From Frankia umida (lineage in GTDB: Bacteria > Actinomycetota > Actinomycetes > Frankiales > Frankiaceae): DNA of 64,000 nucleotides. Where the stretch lies: the NCBI RefSeq assembly GCF_023242945.1, contig NZ_JALKFT010000019.1, forward strand, positions 41,647 to 105,646, given 5' to 3'. The notes beneath the pieces are model-generated. The model worked only from the letters and a program-made list of their open reading frames with translations, was not told where the DNA came from and searched no databases. The position numbers and the translations under genes were made by a program. This document shows, one piece after another, positions 42,485-51,350 of the stretch. How positions within the stretch are numbered: the first letter of the stretch is position 1; every line of letters starts with the position of its first letter.

Positions 42485-42584
42485 ACGCATGCCGGCGGGA
42501 CGGCCCGCCGACCTGGGCACCGCTGACCTGGGCACCGCTGACCTGCGCACCGCCCGGCTCGTCCCGAGTGCGACAGCGCAAGGG

Positions 42585-42666
42585 TGCGGGAGGGGGGACT
42601 TGAACCCCCACGCCCAGTGGGCGGCAGGACCTAAACCTGCTGCGTCTGCCATTCCGCCACTCCCGC
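42585..42666 (-). tRNA. tRNA-Leu (anticodon UAG)
   Basis: Read on the minus strand from 42666, the cloverleaf has a 7-bp acceptor stem (GCGGGAG/CTCCCGC), D-arm, anticodon stem GCAGG/CCTGC with loop TTTAGGT (anticodon TAG), a long variable arm GCCCACTGGGC typical of leucine, and T-arm GGGGGTTCAAGTCCCCC. CCA is not encoded. Confidence 0.95.
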
Positions 42667-42979
42667 GTGCCACCAGGGTAGCGAGGCCGGGCAAGCGGTT
42701 TACCGGCTGGTTCGGCGAAGCACCGCAGGCCCGCTACGCTGCGCCGTCGCATCAGTCCGGATACGTCCTGATTCCGCGCGCGGGGTTTGTCGCGCCGGGG
42801 ACGGGACACATAACCCCGCGTCGATGAGGTGACAGCTGTCGGCTGGCCGACCCGCACGGTGGGCCCCGCTACGGCACGCTGAGCCTGCTGCGGCCCGCCA
42901 GGCCCAGCCCCGGTAGCGCGCTGGACCCGCTCGCGAACCGGCAGGTGAGACCGGCACGCGAGGACGGGGAGACCGACCC
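42667..42979. other. Intergenic region, no gene seen
   Basis: 313 bp between the tRNA and the next gene. No convincing ORF, repeat or terminator. Confidence 0.5.
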
Positions 42980-43435
42980 ATGACCGACCCGAACATCCCG
43001 GATTCCGCCGCGGCGGCCACCCCCGAGCCCCGCGCGTCCACGCCGTCCACGCCGCCCACGCCGCCCACGCCAGCCGGGCCCGCCGCGCCGGCGCAGCCCC
43101 CGGCGACGTCCACCGCCGCGCAGGCGCTGACCGAACGCAACGAGGCCCTGCGACTGATCGACAGCGGACGGGCGACCACCGCGACCGTCGACGCGCTGCG
43201 CGACACCGGCGCCCGGGTGAACGGCCGGCCCGTCGCGGAGGTCCACCTGCTGGTGGACCAGCCGGGCGGCCAGCCCTATCCGGTGGTGCGCGCCGCCGTC
43301 GCCCCGGGCACGGACGTCGACCTCGCCGCCCTCGCCGTCGCCTCGTCCGGGCGCCCACGGCGCATCCCGGTGCTCGTCGACCCCGGCCGGCCGGACAACG
43401 TACTGCTGCGCTGGGACCTGCGCCCCGCCAGCTGA
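42980..43435 (+). CDS. Hypothetical protein with Pro/Thr-rich N-terminus
   Basis: 151 aa; ATG with GGGGAG 8 nt upstream. Residues 1-45 are Pro/Thr/Ala-rich; residues 50-150 look folded, starting with a helix (AQALTERNEALRLIDSGRAT) and continuing with alternating strands (AEVHLLVDQPGG, RRIPVLVDPGRPDNVLLRWD). I do not recognise the family. It converges on bcp with only 7 bp between stops. Confidence 0.65.
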   Translation: MTDPNIPDSAAAATPEPRASTPSTPPTPPTPAGPAAPAQPPATSTAAQALTERNEALRLIDSGRATTATVDALRDTGARVNGRPVAEVHLLVDQPGGQPYPVVRAAVAPGTDVDLAALAVASSGRPRRIPVLVDPGRPDNVLLRWDLRPAS

Positions 43436-43442
43436 GCCGCGC

Positions 43443-43934
43443 TCAGTCGGCGGCGAGGCTCAGGTCGCGGAGCAGCTTGGCGACGTGGCCGGTGGCGCGC
43501 ACGTTGTACTGCGCGACCTCGATCGCGCCGTCCGCGCCGACGACGAAGGTCGAGCGGATCACCCCGACGGTCTTCTTCCCGTACATCGTCTTCTCCCCGA
43601 ACGCACCGTAGGCCGCCAGCACGGACCGGTCCGGGTCGGACAGCAGGGGGAAGGTCAGCGACTGGGCGTCGCGGAACTTCGCGAGTTTCGCCGGCTTGTC
43701 CGGCGAGATGCCGAGCACGTCGATGCCGGCATCGCCCAGCAGGGCGAGGTTGTCCCGAAAGTCGCAGGCCTGCTTCGTGCAGCCCGGGGTGGAGGCGGCC
43801 GGGTAGAAGTAGACCACCACCCGGCGGCCTCGGTACGACTCGAGCGACACCTCGCGTTCCTCGGCGTCGGACAGGGTGAACAGCGGTGCGGGGTCGCCGG
43901 CGGACAGGCGGGCGGCGGTGGCGGTCTCGGTCAT
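43443..43934 (-). CDS. bcp: Thiol peroxidase, Bcp/PrxQ peroxiredoxin
   Basis: 163 aa, normal length for the family. The peroxidatic Cys52 lies in YPAASTPGCTKQACDFRD with the resolving Cys57 five residues later, the PrxQ arrangement. The first 30 residues contain GDPAPLFTLSD, typical of the family. It reduces hydroperoxides using thioredoxin in the cytoplasm. The next gene upstream on the same strand, 120 bp away, encodes a DsbA-like protein, but the gap suggests separate expression. Confidence 0.93.
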   Translation of the reverse strand: MTETATAARLSAGDPAPLFTLSDAEEREVSLESYRGRRVVVYFYPAASTPGCTKQACDFRDNLALLGDAGIDVLGISPDKPAKLAKFRDAQSLTFPLLSDPDRSVLAAYGAFGEKTMYGKKTVGVIRSTFVVGADGAIEVAQYNVRATGHVAKLLRDLSLAAD

Positions 43935-44057
43935 GGGCCGACAAGGTAGTCGGGGCCCGGGCAGATCGGCAAACCGACCGCCGACCGGGCGTGGTCTCCA
44001 CTTCGCCCCACTCCCGTTTCAGCCCGGACCACCTGGTCGGCCGGCGACCCGCGGTGC

Positions 44058-44801
44058 TCAGGCCGCCGCGTTGACGGCGGCGGTGAAGCCGTCCGGCGTG
44101 AGCTCGGCGCCGGTGAGCCGCTTACCGTTGATGATCACTGTCGGGGTGCCGGTGACATCGGCCTTGGACGCGTCCTGGTCGACCTTGTGGACGTAGCCGT
44201 CATAGGTGCCGTTGTTCACCGCGTCCTTGTAGGCCTGCGAGGTCAGGCCGGCCTTGGCGCCGAGCTCGATGAGGGTGGCGTTGGTGAAACCACCGGTTTT
44301 CTCCTCGGGCTGGTTGGCGTAGAGGACCTCGTGCAGTTCGCGGAACCGGCCCTCGTTCGCCGCCGCGGCCGCCGCGTTCGCCGCCCGGACCGACTCGGGG
44401 CCCAGGAACGACATCATGTGATAGTCGATCTTGATTTTGCCCTGGTCGAGCAGGGTGCCGATGGTCGGGCCGGTCTGGGTCTCCAGCGCCTCGCAGGCCG
44501 GGCACTGGAAGTCCTCGTACATGTCGACCGTGACGGGCGCGCTGGCCTTACCGACGATGATGCCGTGATCGGTGCCGGTGGCCGGGGCCGGCAACACCAC
44601 CGGCTTCGATCCCTCCCGCGAGTTCTGCACGAGGAAACCGAGCACGGCGACCAGCGCGAGCACGAGGACGACGGCCCCGCCGACGATCAGGTTGCGCCGC
44701 CGCCGCTCCGCCGCGGCCGCCGCGGCCCGGGCGGCGGCGGCCTTCGTCCGGCGATCCTCGGCGCTCGCCGTCTGCTTACTTTTTGAGACTTTCGAAGCCA
44801 T
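44058..44801 (-). CDS. Membrane-anchored DsbA-like thiol-disulfide oxidoreductase
   Basis: 247 aa. A Lys/Arg/Ala-rich cytoplasmic start is followed by one membrane helix (LIVGGAVVLVLALVAVLGFL), then a thioredoxin/DsbA fold outside the cell: APVTVDMYEDFQCPACEALE holds the CPAC active site near residue 102, and GTPTVIINGKRLTG holds the cis-Pro loop. Its start overlaps the upstream MauE-like gene by 26 nt. Together they would oxidise or shuffle disulfides in exported proteins. Confidence 0.9.
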   Translation of the reverse strand: MASKVSKSKQTASAEDRRTKAAAARAAAAAAERRRRNLIVGGAVVLVLALVAVLGFLVQNSREGSKPVVLPAPATGTDHGIIVGKASAPVTVDMYEDFQCPACEALETQTGPTIGTLLDQGKIKIDYHMMSFLGPESVRAANAAAAAANEGRFRELHEVLYANQPEEKTGGFTNATLIELGAKAGLTSQAYKDAVNNGTYDGYVHKVDQDASKADVTGTPTVIINGKRLTGAELTPDGFTAAVNAAA

Positions 44802-45450
44802 CTACGTCACTCCTGCGGTGGTCGGCGGTCGACGTGACGCCATCACCCGAGCCGGCTTCGTCCGGACTGGCTTCGCCCAGGCGGGGATCGTCCAGGCTGG
44901 GATCGTCCAGGGCTGATTCGTCCTGGTTCGGGTCGTGCGAGGTGTCGAGGTCGACCGGTCTGTCGAGAAGACGGTCCACCGCGAGGTAGCCGGTGGGCCG
45001 CCACACGAGCACGAGCGCGACGAGCAGCAGCAGGCTGTCGCGGACGAGCTCGGAGGTGTAATGGGTGGGCGCGTCGGCGCCCAGATCGCCGCCGGAGGAG
45101 AAGCAGCCGCAGTCGATCCGCAGGCCGCGGGCCGCCGCCGAGGCGATGGCCGCGATGTACGTCGCGAACATCAGCGCCGACACGACCGCGCTGACCCGCA
45201 CGGCCAGTCCGAGCACCAGCAGCACGCCGAGCGCGATCTCCAGGAACGGCACGCCGTAGGCGACCGGTTGGACCAGCGACTCCGGCAGGATCCGAAACGC
45301 CCGCACCGAGCGCAGCATCCCGTCGGGATCGTTGATCTTGAGTAGCCCGGCGGCCAGCCACACAGCACCGAGGACGAGCCGCAGCGCGGTGGAGACCACG
45401 CGGCTCGCCGGCTGCGACGGGGCGCGCAGGCGATGGGCGATCGTGAACAT
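44776..45450 (-). CDS. MauE/DoxX-like membrane redox protein
   Basis: 224 aa. Four membrane helices in the first 150 residues (LRLVLGAVWLAAGLLKI, FLEIALGVLLVLGL, and two more), with a conserved CGCF motif in the loop RIDCGCFSSGG, as in MauE and related DoxX proteins that recycle thiols for extracellular disulfide enzymes. The 60-residue tail is acidic and repetitive (DDPSLDDPRLGEASP). The 3' end overlaps the DsbA-like gene, indicating co-translation and a likely electron-transfer pair. Confidence 0.85.
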   Translation of the reverse strand: MFTIAHRLRAPSQPASRVVSTALRLVLGAVWLAAGLLKINDPDGMLRSVRAFRILPESLVQPVAYGVPFLEIALGVLLVLGLAVRVSAVVSALMFATYIAAIASAAARGLRIDCGCFSSGGDLGADAPTHYTSELVRDSLLLLVALVLVWRPTGYLAVDRLLDRPVDLDTSHDPNQDESALDDPSLDDPRLGEASPDEAGSGDGVTSTADHRRSDVDGFESLKK

Positions 45451-45933
45451 GTCCGTTCCGTTCCTGGTCGAACGTGCCGCGGACGCCCGGGACAGACCCG
45501 GGTCGAACTGCCTGTGCCAACGAGTGAGAAGCGGCCCGATATCCCGATCGGGGTCAGCCGTCGCGAACCAGGCCGGGGGTTGCCCCCCATATCCGGTCTG
45601 ACCTGGTCCGAGGCCGTCACACCCAGTCTCAGCGTAGTCCGCGCCGCGTCATCCCCCAGGCGCCGAACGGCCCGCTCTCGACGGGCCGGGCGGCCCGTTC
45701 CGGCCCCGACCGGCGCCGCCGTGCACCCGCGGCGGCCAGCCGTGGCGACCGGGTCCGCCCTGCTCGGTGCCACCGCCGGGCGGGCTGGGCGCCGGATGAG
45801 AGGTATGTCCTGGCACGCGCCGCGACGTTTCGCCTCGCCGGGGGGTGGCAGGTCTGGCACGATCGGAACAGGCCGGCCACACCCGACGCGGGACGTCGCG
45901 CCGCCACCCGCACCGGACGAGAGGGCAACATTC
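45451..45933. other. Divergent intergenic region
   Basis: About 480 bp between the MauE-like and DUF3618 genes. Open frames run through it but have no motif; promoters for both directions presumably lie here. Confidence 0.45.
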
Positions 45934-46302
45934 GTGCCGCAGGACCCGGCCGCCATCCAGCAGCAGATCGAGGAGACCCGCGCCGAGCTCGCCGAGACGA
46001 TCGACGCCATCGCGGAGATCGTCAGCCCCCGTCGGGTGGCCGAGCGCGCCCAGGAGCAGCTGCGCGTGCGCACCACGGAGCTGCGCCAACGCTACGGTCC
46101 CGTACTCGGCCTGGCTCCGGCGCCGAGCCCGGAGACGGCGCTCACCCCCGGGGTGCCCTCCGGCGCGCCACCCGGTGTCGACACAGGCGCGCCGAGGGTC
46201 GTGCGGGCGGTCCGCTGGGACCGGGTGGTCCTGGCCACGAGCACGCTGGTGTTGTTCGTCGGCGGGGTGCGCCGACGCCGTCGGCGGCATGCCAGCCGAT
46301 GA
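45934..46302 (+). CDS. DUF3618 domain protein
   Basis: 122 aa from the GTG at 45934, which begins MPQDPAAIQQQIEETRAELA, the diagnostic start of DUF3618 (a helix of the type xxIxxxIExTRxELxxTVDAL). A single membrane helix (RVVLATSTLVLFVGGV) followed by Arg-rich residues ends the protein. The open frame extends 500 bp upstream, but homology begins here. It overlaps the phosphatase gene by ATGA. Function unknown; often envelope or chromosome associated in actinobacteria. Confidence 0.8.
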   Translation: MPQDPAAIQQQIEETRAELAETIDAIAEIVSPRRVAERAQEQLRVRTTELRQRYGPVLGLAPAPSPETALTPGVPSGAPPGVDTGAPRVVRAVRWDRVVLATSTLVLFVGGVRRRRRRHASR

Positions 46303-46901
46303 GCGGCGCCCCGGCACCGGGCCGGGTGGTGCTGCTGCGGCACGGCCAGACGGCCTGGAGCCGCGACGGCCGGCACACCGGGCGGACCGACGTCCCGCTG
46401 ACCGAGGAGGGCAAGCGTCAGGCCGCCGCGCAGGCCGCCCATCTGGACGGGCTGACGTTCGTGCTCGCGGTGACGAGCCCCCGGCGCCGCGCCCGGCACA
46501 CCGCGGATCTCGCGGGTCTGGTCTCCCCTCCGGTGCCCGAACGTCTGGTCTGGGAGGACCTCGCCGAGTGGGACTACGGCGACTACGAGGGCGTCACCAC
46601 CGTGACGATCCGTCAGAGCGTCCCCGGGTGGACGGTGTGGGACGCGCCCGTACCGGGCGGTGAGACCCCCGAGCAGGTCGGTGCCCGCGCCGACGCGGTG
46701 CTCTCCCGGCTGCGTCCCTGGCTGGAGCGCGGCGACGTGGCCCTCGTCGGCCACGGGCACATGCTGCGCGTGCTCATCGCCCGGTGGCTGGGCCTGCCGC
46801 CGCGCGCCGGCGCACGGTTCGTGCTGGGCGCGGGCACCCTGTCGGTGCTCGGTCACGAGCACGAGTCCCCCGCGATCGAACTGCTCAACCTGCCCGGCTG
46901 A
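46299..46901 (+). CDS. Histidine phosphatase family (phosphoglycerate mutase-like) enzyme
   Basis: 200 aa. The phosphoryl-acceptor motif RHGQTAWSRDGRHTGRTD is at residues 14-31, the catalytic acid lies in WEDLAEWDYGDYEG, and the second His in LVGHGHMLRVLIARWLG. The short length and a DUF3618 partner favour a general acid phosphatase (CobC/GpmB-like) over a glycolytic mutase; the substrate cannot be read from sequence. Start overlaps the upstream stop. Confidence 0.88.
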   Translation: MSGAPAPGRVVLLRHGQTAWSRDGRHTGRTDVPLTEEGKRQAAAQAAHLDGLTFVLAVTSPRRRARHTADLAGLVSPPVPERLVWEDLAEWDYGDYEGVTTVTIRQSVPGWTVWDAPVPGGETPEQVGARADAVLSRLRPWLERGDVALVGHGHMLRVLIARWLGLPPRAGARFVLGAGTLSVLGHEHESPAIELLNLPG

Positions 46902-46922
46902 GCCCGCCCGCCCGCGCGCCGG

Positions 46923-46935
46923 CGGCCTTCGGCCG
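46923..46935. terminator. Small hairpin between convergent genes
   Basis: CGGCC-TTC-GGCCG lies 22 bp after the phosphatase stop and upstream of the convergent HxlR stop; weak terminator candidate. Confidence 0.35.
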
Positions 46936-47005
46936 GATCGATCAGGCCAGGGGGCGGTTGACCCCGGCGCTGACCAGCAGTACTACGCCAATCGCACGTG
47001 CGACA

Positions 47006-47440
47006 TCAGACCTGGCCGAGGCGCAGCAGACGGGTGGAACCGGCGACCACCGGGGCGTGGCAGTGCCGGCACACCAGTTCCGGCTCCAGCTCGGCTCCGC
47101 AGTCATGTTCCCACCGGGTCGGCGGCGGGCCGGTGGTGACGTAACGATCGCCCCAGTCGGTGAGCGCCAGCAGGATCGGCGCCAGGGCCTGACCGGCCTC
47201 CGTGGGCAGGTACTCGTAACGCGGCGGATGCCGCTCGTAGAGCTGCCGGGTGAGCACACCACGGTCCACCAACGTCCGCAGGCGAGCCGCGAGGATGTCC
47301 CGGCTCGCCCCGGTGTTGCGGGCGATCTGGTCGAACCGGCGTTCTCCGAGCAGCACCTCGCGCAACGCGAGCAGGCTCCAGCGCTCCCCGATGACGCCCA
47401 GCGCGTTCGCGATCGAACAGTCCCGCCCACCAGCGGCCAT
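47006..47440 (-). CDS. HxlR-type winged-helix regulator
   Basis: 144 aa from the ATG at 47440, with GAGGAGG 8 nt upstream. Family text: CSIANALGVIGERWSLLALR with the start Cys that some members use for redox or aldehyde sensing, then RRFDQIARNTGASRDILAAR and YEYLPTEAGQALAPILLALTDWG. The C-terminal 30 residues hold CGAELEPELVCRHCHAP, a possible metal site. It is divergent from the 4Fe-4S reductase gene with 133 bp between starts and a 15-bp palindrome there, so it probably controls that gene. Confidence 0.9.
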   Translation of the reverse strand: MAAGGRDCSIANALGVIGERWSLLALREVLLGERRFDQIARNTGASRDILAARLRTLVDRGVLTRQLYERHPPRYEYLPTEAGQALAPILLALTDWGDRYVTTGPPPTRWEHDCGAELEPELVCRHCHAPVVAGSTRLLRLGQV

Positions 47441-47496
47441 GATCACAGCCTCCTCGGACCCGTCGATCCACCGGGCCGCTGGTCCGAACCTACCGG

Positions 47497-47526
47497 TTGA
47501 CCCCACTACGCGACCCGTCCGATAGT
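47497..47526 (+). promoter_or_regulatory. Putative promoter of the 4Fe-4S reductase gene
   Basis: TTGACC (47497-47502), 18-nt spacer and GATAGT (47521-47526) resemble -35 and -10 boxes. A palindrome starts 3 nt after the -10. Confidence 0.5.
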
Positions 47527-47528
47527 GA

Positions 47529-47543
47529 GTTGGAATTTCCAAC
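47529..47543. promoter_or_regulatory. Putative HxlR operator GTTGGAA-T-TTCCAAC
   Basis: Perfect 7-bp arms around one base, located where the transcript start should be and between the divergent hxlR-like and reductase genes. A bound dimer would block transcription. Confidence 0.55.
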
Positions 47544-47573
47544 CTAAAAGCCCAAGGACCTTTTGGAGGGCCC

Positions 47574-48707
47574 ATGGAGTCTTCGGACGAGCACGTGACC
47601 GAGACTCGCCTGCCGGCGCGGCTCGCCAACCATCCGACGGTGCGCGCGGCCCACGCCCGCCGGGCCGCGCTCCGCGACACACCTGGCGCACCCGCCGTCG
47701 TGGACGCCGGCTGGCTACGGGAGATCGCGCTGCGAGCCGGCGCCGACGACGTGGCCGCCGTGCCGATCGACCGACCCGAACTCGCCGCCGAACGCGAGCA
47801 CGTGGAGCGGGCCCTGTCCGGCACCCGCAGCCTGGTCAGCCTCGTGGTCCGCATGAACCGCGACAATGTCCGCTCACCCGAGCGCAGCGTCGCCAACCAG
47901 GAGTTCCATCACAGCGGCGAACTCGTCAACACCGCCGCCCGCCGGACCGTCCGCGCCCTGCAGGACACGGGATTCCGGGCGGTCAACCCGTCGGCGACCT
48001 TTCCGATGGAGATGGACCGCTACCCGGGACGCATCTGGGTGGTCGCCCACAAGACCGTCGCGGTCGCCGCGGGCCTCGGCGCGATCGGCATACACCGAAA
48101 CGTCATCCACCCCCGGTTCGGGAACTTCGTCCTGCTGGCCACGCTGCTGGTCGGCGCACCCGTGAGCGAGTACGGCTCGCCGATCGACTACAACCCCTGC
48201 CTGGAATGCAAACTGTGCGTCGCGGCCTGCCCCGTCGGCGCCATCGACAAGGACGGCGGTTTCGACTTCCTCACCTGCTTCACACATAACTACCGTGAGT
48301 TCATGGGAGGTTTCACCGACTGGGCGGAAACAGTCGCCGACAGCACCGACGGAGCGGACTTCCGACACCGGGTGAGCGACGCCGAGAACGCCTCCATGTG
48401 GCAGAGCCTCTCGTTTCGGGCGAACTACAAGGCGGCGTACTGCATGGCGGTGTGCCCGGCCGGCGAGGACGTTGTCGACCCCTACCTGGCGGACCGTCAG
48501 GGGTTCATGGCACAGGTGCTGCGCCCCCTCCAGGACAAGGTCGAACCGCTGTACGTCACCGCCGGTTCGCCGGCCGCCGAGCACGCCCGCCGCCGCTTCC
48601 CACACAAGCAGATCCGCCAGGTGGGCGACGCCGGCCGCTCCCGGCGGCGGATCGACCCCGACGGGCCGCCCGAGCCGGACGAACCGCCCAAGCCCGACGA
48701 GCGGTGA
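47574..48707 (+). CDS. 4Fe-4S reductase, QueG/reductive-dehalogenase-like
   Basis: 377 aa; ATG with GGAGGG 5 nt upstream. Two 4Fe-4S motifs are seen: CLECKLCVAACPVGAI near residue 215 and CMAVCPAG near residue 290 with an extra Cys at CFTHN. The part before (VAVAAGLGAIGIHRNVIHP, FGNFVLLATLLV) is characteristic of the epoxyqueuosine reductase and reductive-dehalogenase superfamily, where a cobamide may bind. It lacks a twin-arginine signal, so it should be cytoplasmic. The tail is Pro/Glu/Asp-rich. An HxlR regulator gene is divergent, implying induction by a small molecule. Not a certain queG: no C-terminal HEAT repeats are visible. Confidence 0.75.
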   Translation: MESSDEHVTETRLPARLANHPTVRAAHARRAALRDTPGAPAVVDAGWLREIALRAGADDVAAVPIDRPELAAEREHVERALSGTRSLVSLVVRMNRDNVRSPERSVANQEFHHSGELVNTAARRTVRALQDTGFRAVNPSATFPMEMDRYPGRIWVVAHKTVAVAAGLGAIGIHRNVIHPRFGNFVLLATLLVGAPVSEYGSPIDYNPCLECKLCVAACPVGAIDKDGGFDFLTCFTHNYREFMGGFTDWAETVADSTDGADFRHRVSDAENASMWQSLSFRANYKAAYCMAVCPAGEDVVDPYLADRQGFMAQVLRPLQDKVEPLYVTAGSPAAEHARRRFPHKQIRQVGDAGRSRRRIDPDGPPEPDEPPKPDER

Positions 48708-48886
48708 GGCATGTGCGGTCGGTGGCCGCATCCCCACGTTCCCGGGTCGGGGCGAGACCGTTCCCGCGAACCTGGCACCCCGGGTCGCCGCGGTCGTGGT
48801 CTACGGCAATCCGCTGGCGCTGATGGGTGGGCACATTCCGACGTCGAGCCCGACCTACGGTCCGAAGGCGAAGGAGATGTCCCCGC

Positions 48887-49459
48887 ATGGACGCCGAGAA
48901 CCCGCACACTGACCACCCGGCCGCCGCGCAGGCGGGCCGCCCGGGCACCGATCCGGCGCGCGCCGATCGGCGCCAGGTGCGCGGCGCGGGTGAGCGGCCC
49001 TCGACCCTCACCTGCCTCGGCCCCTCCCCGGATCCGCCCTTCGAGCAGGTCACGAGCGCGTCCGTGGTGGCTGTGACCGACGACGGGCATCTGGTCGTCG
49101 CCGAGCTGACCCGCGGGCTGGACATCCCCGGTGGGCATGTGCAGCGCGGCGAGTCGTCGCTGGAGCAGACCATCCGCCGGGAGGCATGGGAGGAGATCCG
49201 GGCCCGGCTCGGCCCGCTGCATCCCGTCGAGGTCATCGAGTCGGACCACTTCGGCCCGGACGACCTCACGTACATGGTGATCCGCACCGCCCGGGTCCGT
49301 GACCTCGGTACCTGGGAGAGCACCCACGAGTCGGCGGGACGGCGGATCCTCGCGCCGGAGGACTTCCTCGCCCGCTACCGCGGCGATGACCCGGCGCTCA
49401 TGCGCCACCTGGTGACGACCGCGCTGGCCGTCCTACGGGATGCCGCGCCGGCGGCTTGA
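48887..49459 (+). CDS. Nudix hydrolase
   Basis: 190 aa from the ATG at 48887, with AAGGAG upstream. The Nudix box is GHVQRGESSLEQTIRREAWE followed by EIRARLG, matching Gx5Ex7REUxEExGU with the catalytic glutamates kept. The first 50 residues are Ala/Arg/Pro-rich. It probably hydrolyses a nucleoside-diphosphate derivative; substrate unknown. The next gene begins 30 nt downstream. Confidence 0.85.
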   Translation: MDAENPHTDHPAAAQAGRPGTDPARADRRQVRGAGERPSTLTCLGPSPDPPFEQVTSASVVAVTDDGHLVVAELTRGLDIPGGHVQRGESSLEQTIRREAWEEIRARLGPLHPVEVIESDHFGPDDLTYMVIRTARVRDLGTWESTHESAGRRILAPEDFLARYRGDDPALMRHLVTTALAVLRDAAPAA

Positions 49460-49491
49460 CACCGGCTCGTCGCCCAGTGGAGCGTGGCCAC

Positions 49492-50364
49492 ATGCGGATC
49501 GGATTCATCGGCCTCGGCGGCATGGGTGGCGCGATGGCCCGTAACCTGCTCGAGGCCGGTCACACGGTGCTGGTCTGGAACCGCTCCCCCGAGCCGGTCG
49601 AGCGGCTCGTGGCGGCCGGCGCCACCGCGGCCACCATCGACGAGGCGTTCGCGACCGGCGTCGTGCTGAGCATGCTCGCCGACGACCGGGCGGTCACCGA
49701 CCGTCTGCTGGACCCGGCCGTGCTGGACGCGGCCCCGCACGGCGCGCTGCATGTCAACATGGCCACCGTCAGCACGGCGCTGGCCGACCGGGCGCTGCGC
49801 GCGCACACCGACCGGGGTCTGCGTTACGTCGCCGCCCCGGTGTTCGGGCGTACCGAGGCGGCCGCCGCGGGCAACCTCGTGGTTGTGGCCGCGGGTGCGA
49901 CCGCCGACATCGACAGTGTGCGTCCGCTGTTCGACGTGCTCGGCCGGCGCACCTGGATCGTCGGCGACCAGCCGTCCGCGGCGAACCTGACGAAGATCTT
50001 CGGGAACTATCTCATCGCCTGCTCGATCGAGGCGATGGCGGAGGCGACCACCGTCATCGAGGCCGGCGGCCTCGACCCGGTCCAGTTCCTCGAGCTGCTC
50101 ACCGATGGCCTGTTCACCGGTCCGATCTTCGCCGGATACGGGGCGATGATCGGCAGCCGCAGCTACGAGCCGGTGAACTTCCGCCTGCCGCTGGGCTTCA
50201 AGGACGTCCAGCTGGCGCTGACCTCCGGGCTGGAACACAACGTGCCGTTGCCCTTCGGTGGGGTTCTCCGGGACGCCTTCGTCGAGGCGCTCGCGCACGG
50301 CCAGGCCGAGCAGGACTGGGCCGCCGTCACCGAGACGGCGCGCCGCCGCGCGGGGCTGGCCTGA
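49492..50364 (+). CDS. 3-hydroxyisobutyrate dehydrogenase-like beta-hydroxyacid dehydrogenase
   Basis: 290 aa from the ATG at 49492, with GGAG 9 nt upstream. An N-terminal Rossmann motif GFIGLGGMGGAMARNLLEAG is followed by NRS, suggesting NADP preference, then the substrate-binding VAAPVFGRTEAA and the catalytic Lys in ANLTKIFGNYLI. The all-alpha C-terminal domain is complete. Family members oxidise 3-hydroxyisobutyrate, tartronate semialdehyde or related imines; the specific substrate is not given by neighbours. Confidence 0.88.
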   Translation: MRIGFIGLGGMGGAMARNLLEAGHTVLVWNRSPEPVERLVAAGATAATIDEAFATGVVLSMLADDRAVTDRLLDPAVLDAAPHGALHVNMATVSTALADRALRAHTDRGLRYVAAPVFGRTEAAAAGNLVVVAAGATADIDSVRPLFDVLGRRTWIVGDQPSAANLTKIFGNYLIACSIEAMAEATTVIEAGGLDPVQFLELLTDGLFTGPIFAGYGAMIGSRSYEPVNFRLPLGFKDVQLALTSGLEHNVPLPFGGVLRDAFVEALAHGQAEQDWAAVTETARRRAGLA

Positions 50365-50707
50365 CCCGCTCTCGTCGGGCCGGGTCCCGACCGGCCGGGT
50401 CCCGTCGGTCCGCGCCTGGCCTGGCCACGCTGGCGAGGCCGGCCAGATCCGTGGTGCCGGCCAGATCCGTGGTGCCGGCGAGCCCCGCGGTGTCGATCAG
50501 GCCCGCGGCGCGGGCGGGCCCGGCGGTGACGGCCAGACCCCCGGCCAGACCCGCGGTATCCGCCAGACCTGTGGGGTCGGCGGTCATGCCGTCCGCGTCG
50601 ACCAGACCGTCGGACTTCGCGTAGTCCCAGCTCCGGGACCACTCGTCCGCATGCGGTTCGACCGCGAGACACGGGCTTACGAGCCAGGCTGTGATGTCAA
50701 CCCCCAC
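50327..50707 (-). CDS. Possible small protein with hexapeptide repeats
   Basis: 126 aa on the strand opposite the end of the dehydrogenase gene, overlapping it by 38 bp. The first 40 residues (GVDITAWLVSPCLAVEPHAD and on) read like a real protein, while the rest is a DTAGLAGT-type repeat made by an 18-bp minisatellite. No good ribosome site (GTG start). It may be a small real gene or a decayed one. Confidence 0.35.
   Translation of the reverse strand: MGVDITAWLVSPCLAVEPHADEWSRSWDYAKSDGLVDADGMTADPTGLADTAGLAGGLAVTAGPARAAGLIDTAGLAGTTDLAGTTDLAGLASVARPGADRRDPAGRDPARRERVRPAPRGGAPSR
50441..50476. repeat. 18-bp x2 minisatellite
   Basis: Two perfect copies of GGCCAGATCCGTGGTGCC, with degenerate copies on either side (50423-50494). 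Confidence 0.8.
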
Positions 50708-51350
50708 GACGCTTGGACCCGATCAGGGTCGGTTCGGTGAGCCGGCCACCTGCCCCTTCCTACTCCCTGGCCGCACGGCCGCGGTATCGATCGACGCCAA
50801 TCCGACAGGCTCGGACCGTCACCGACGAGCCCTGGATCGGCCGGCGCCGCCAGCCCGACCTGCGACGCTCTCGGCCTGACGGCGCCGGTCGGACCTCCCT
50901 GGGGATGCCCGACCGGCGCCGCCCGGACCGAGAAGCGACTGGGTATCGCGAGCCGGGGACGGATGGGAACGACCCGGACACCACAGCCGCGACCTCAACC
51001 TACCTGCTCGATAGCTTGTAGTCACTGATCGATCACAGGCAGTTTCAGCGTACACCCTCTTTGCGATCCTTCAACCCGTATGCCAACACCGGCGGCCAGC
51101 CGGCCTCCCCGCCGTGCCTGTCCGTGTTTCCCGACAGATGTCGGACACACGAATGTCGACCGAGCCACACATCGTCCAGACACCGCACGGACAGCGACGC
51201 CAGTGGGTAGCACCAGGGGATGACTGGAGCGCGCCGCACCGGACAGATCGCCACGATCTCTGACATCAGCGATGTGTCCGGCATTCGACAAAGGTTTCGT
51301 GATGACAGCCACAGGGTGAGCGCCGGGTTTCCGGCTTAGTCTGATCGCTC
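50708..51350. other. Intergenic region upstream of murI
   Basis: About 640 bp without a supported gene; a 102-codon plus-strand frame from TTG 50713 has Arg/Asp-rich text without motif. A promoter for murI should lie in the AT-richer last 350 bp. Confidence 0.5.
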
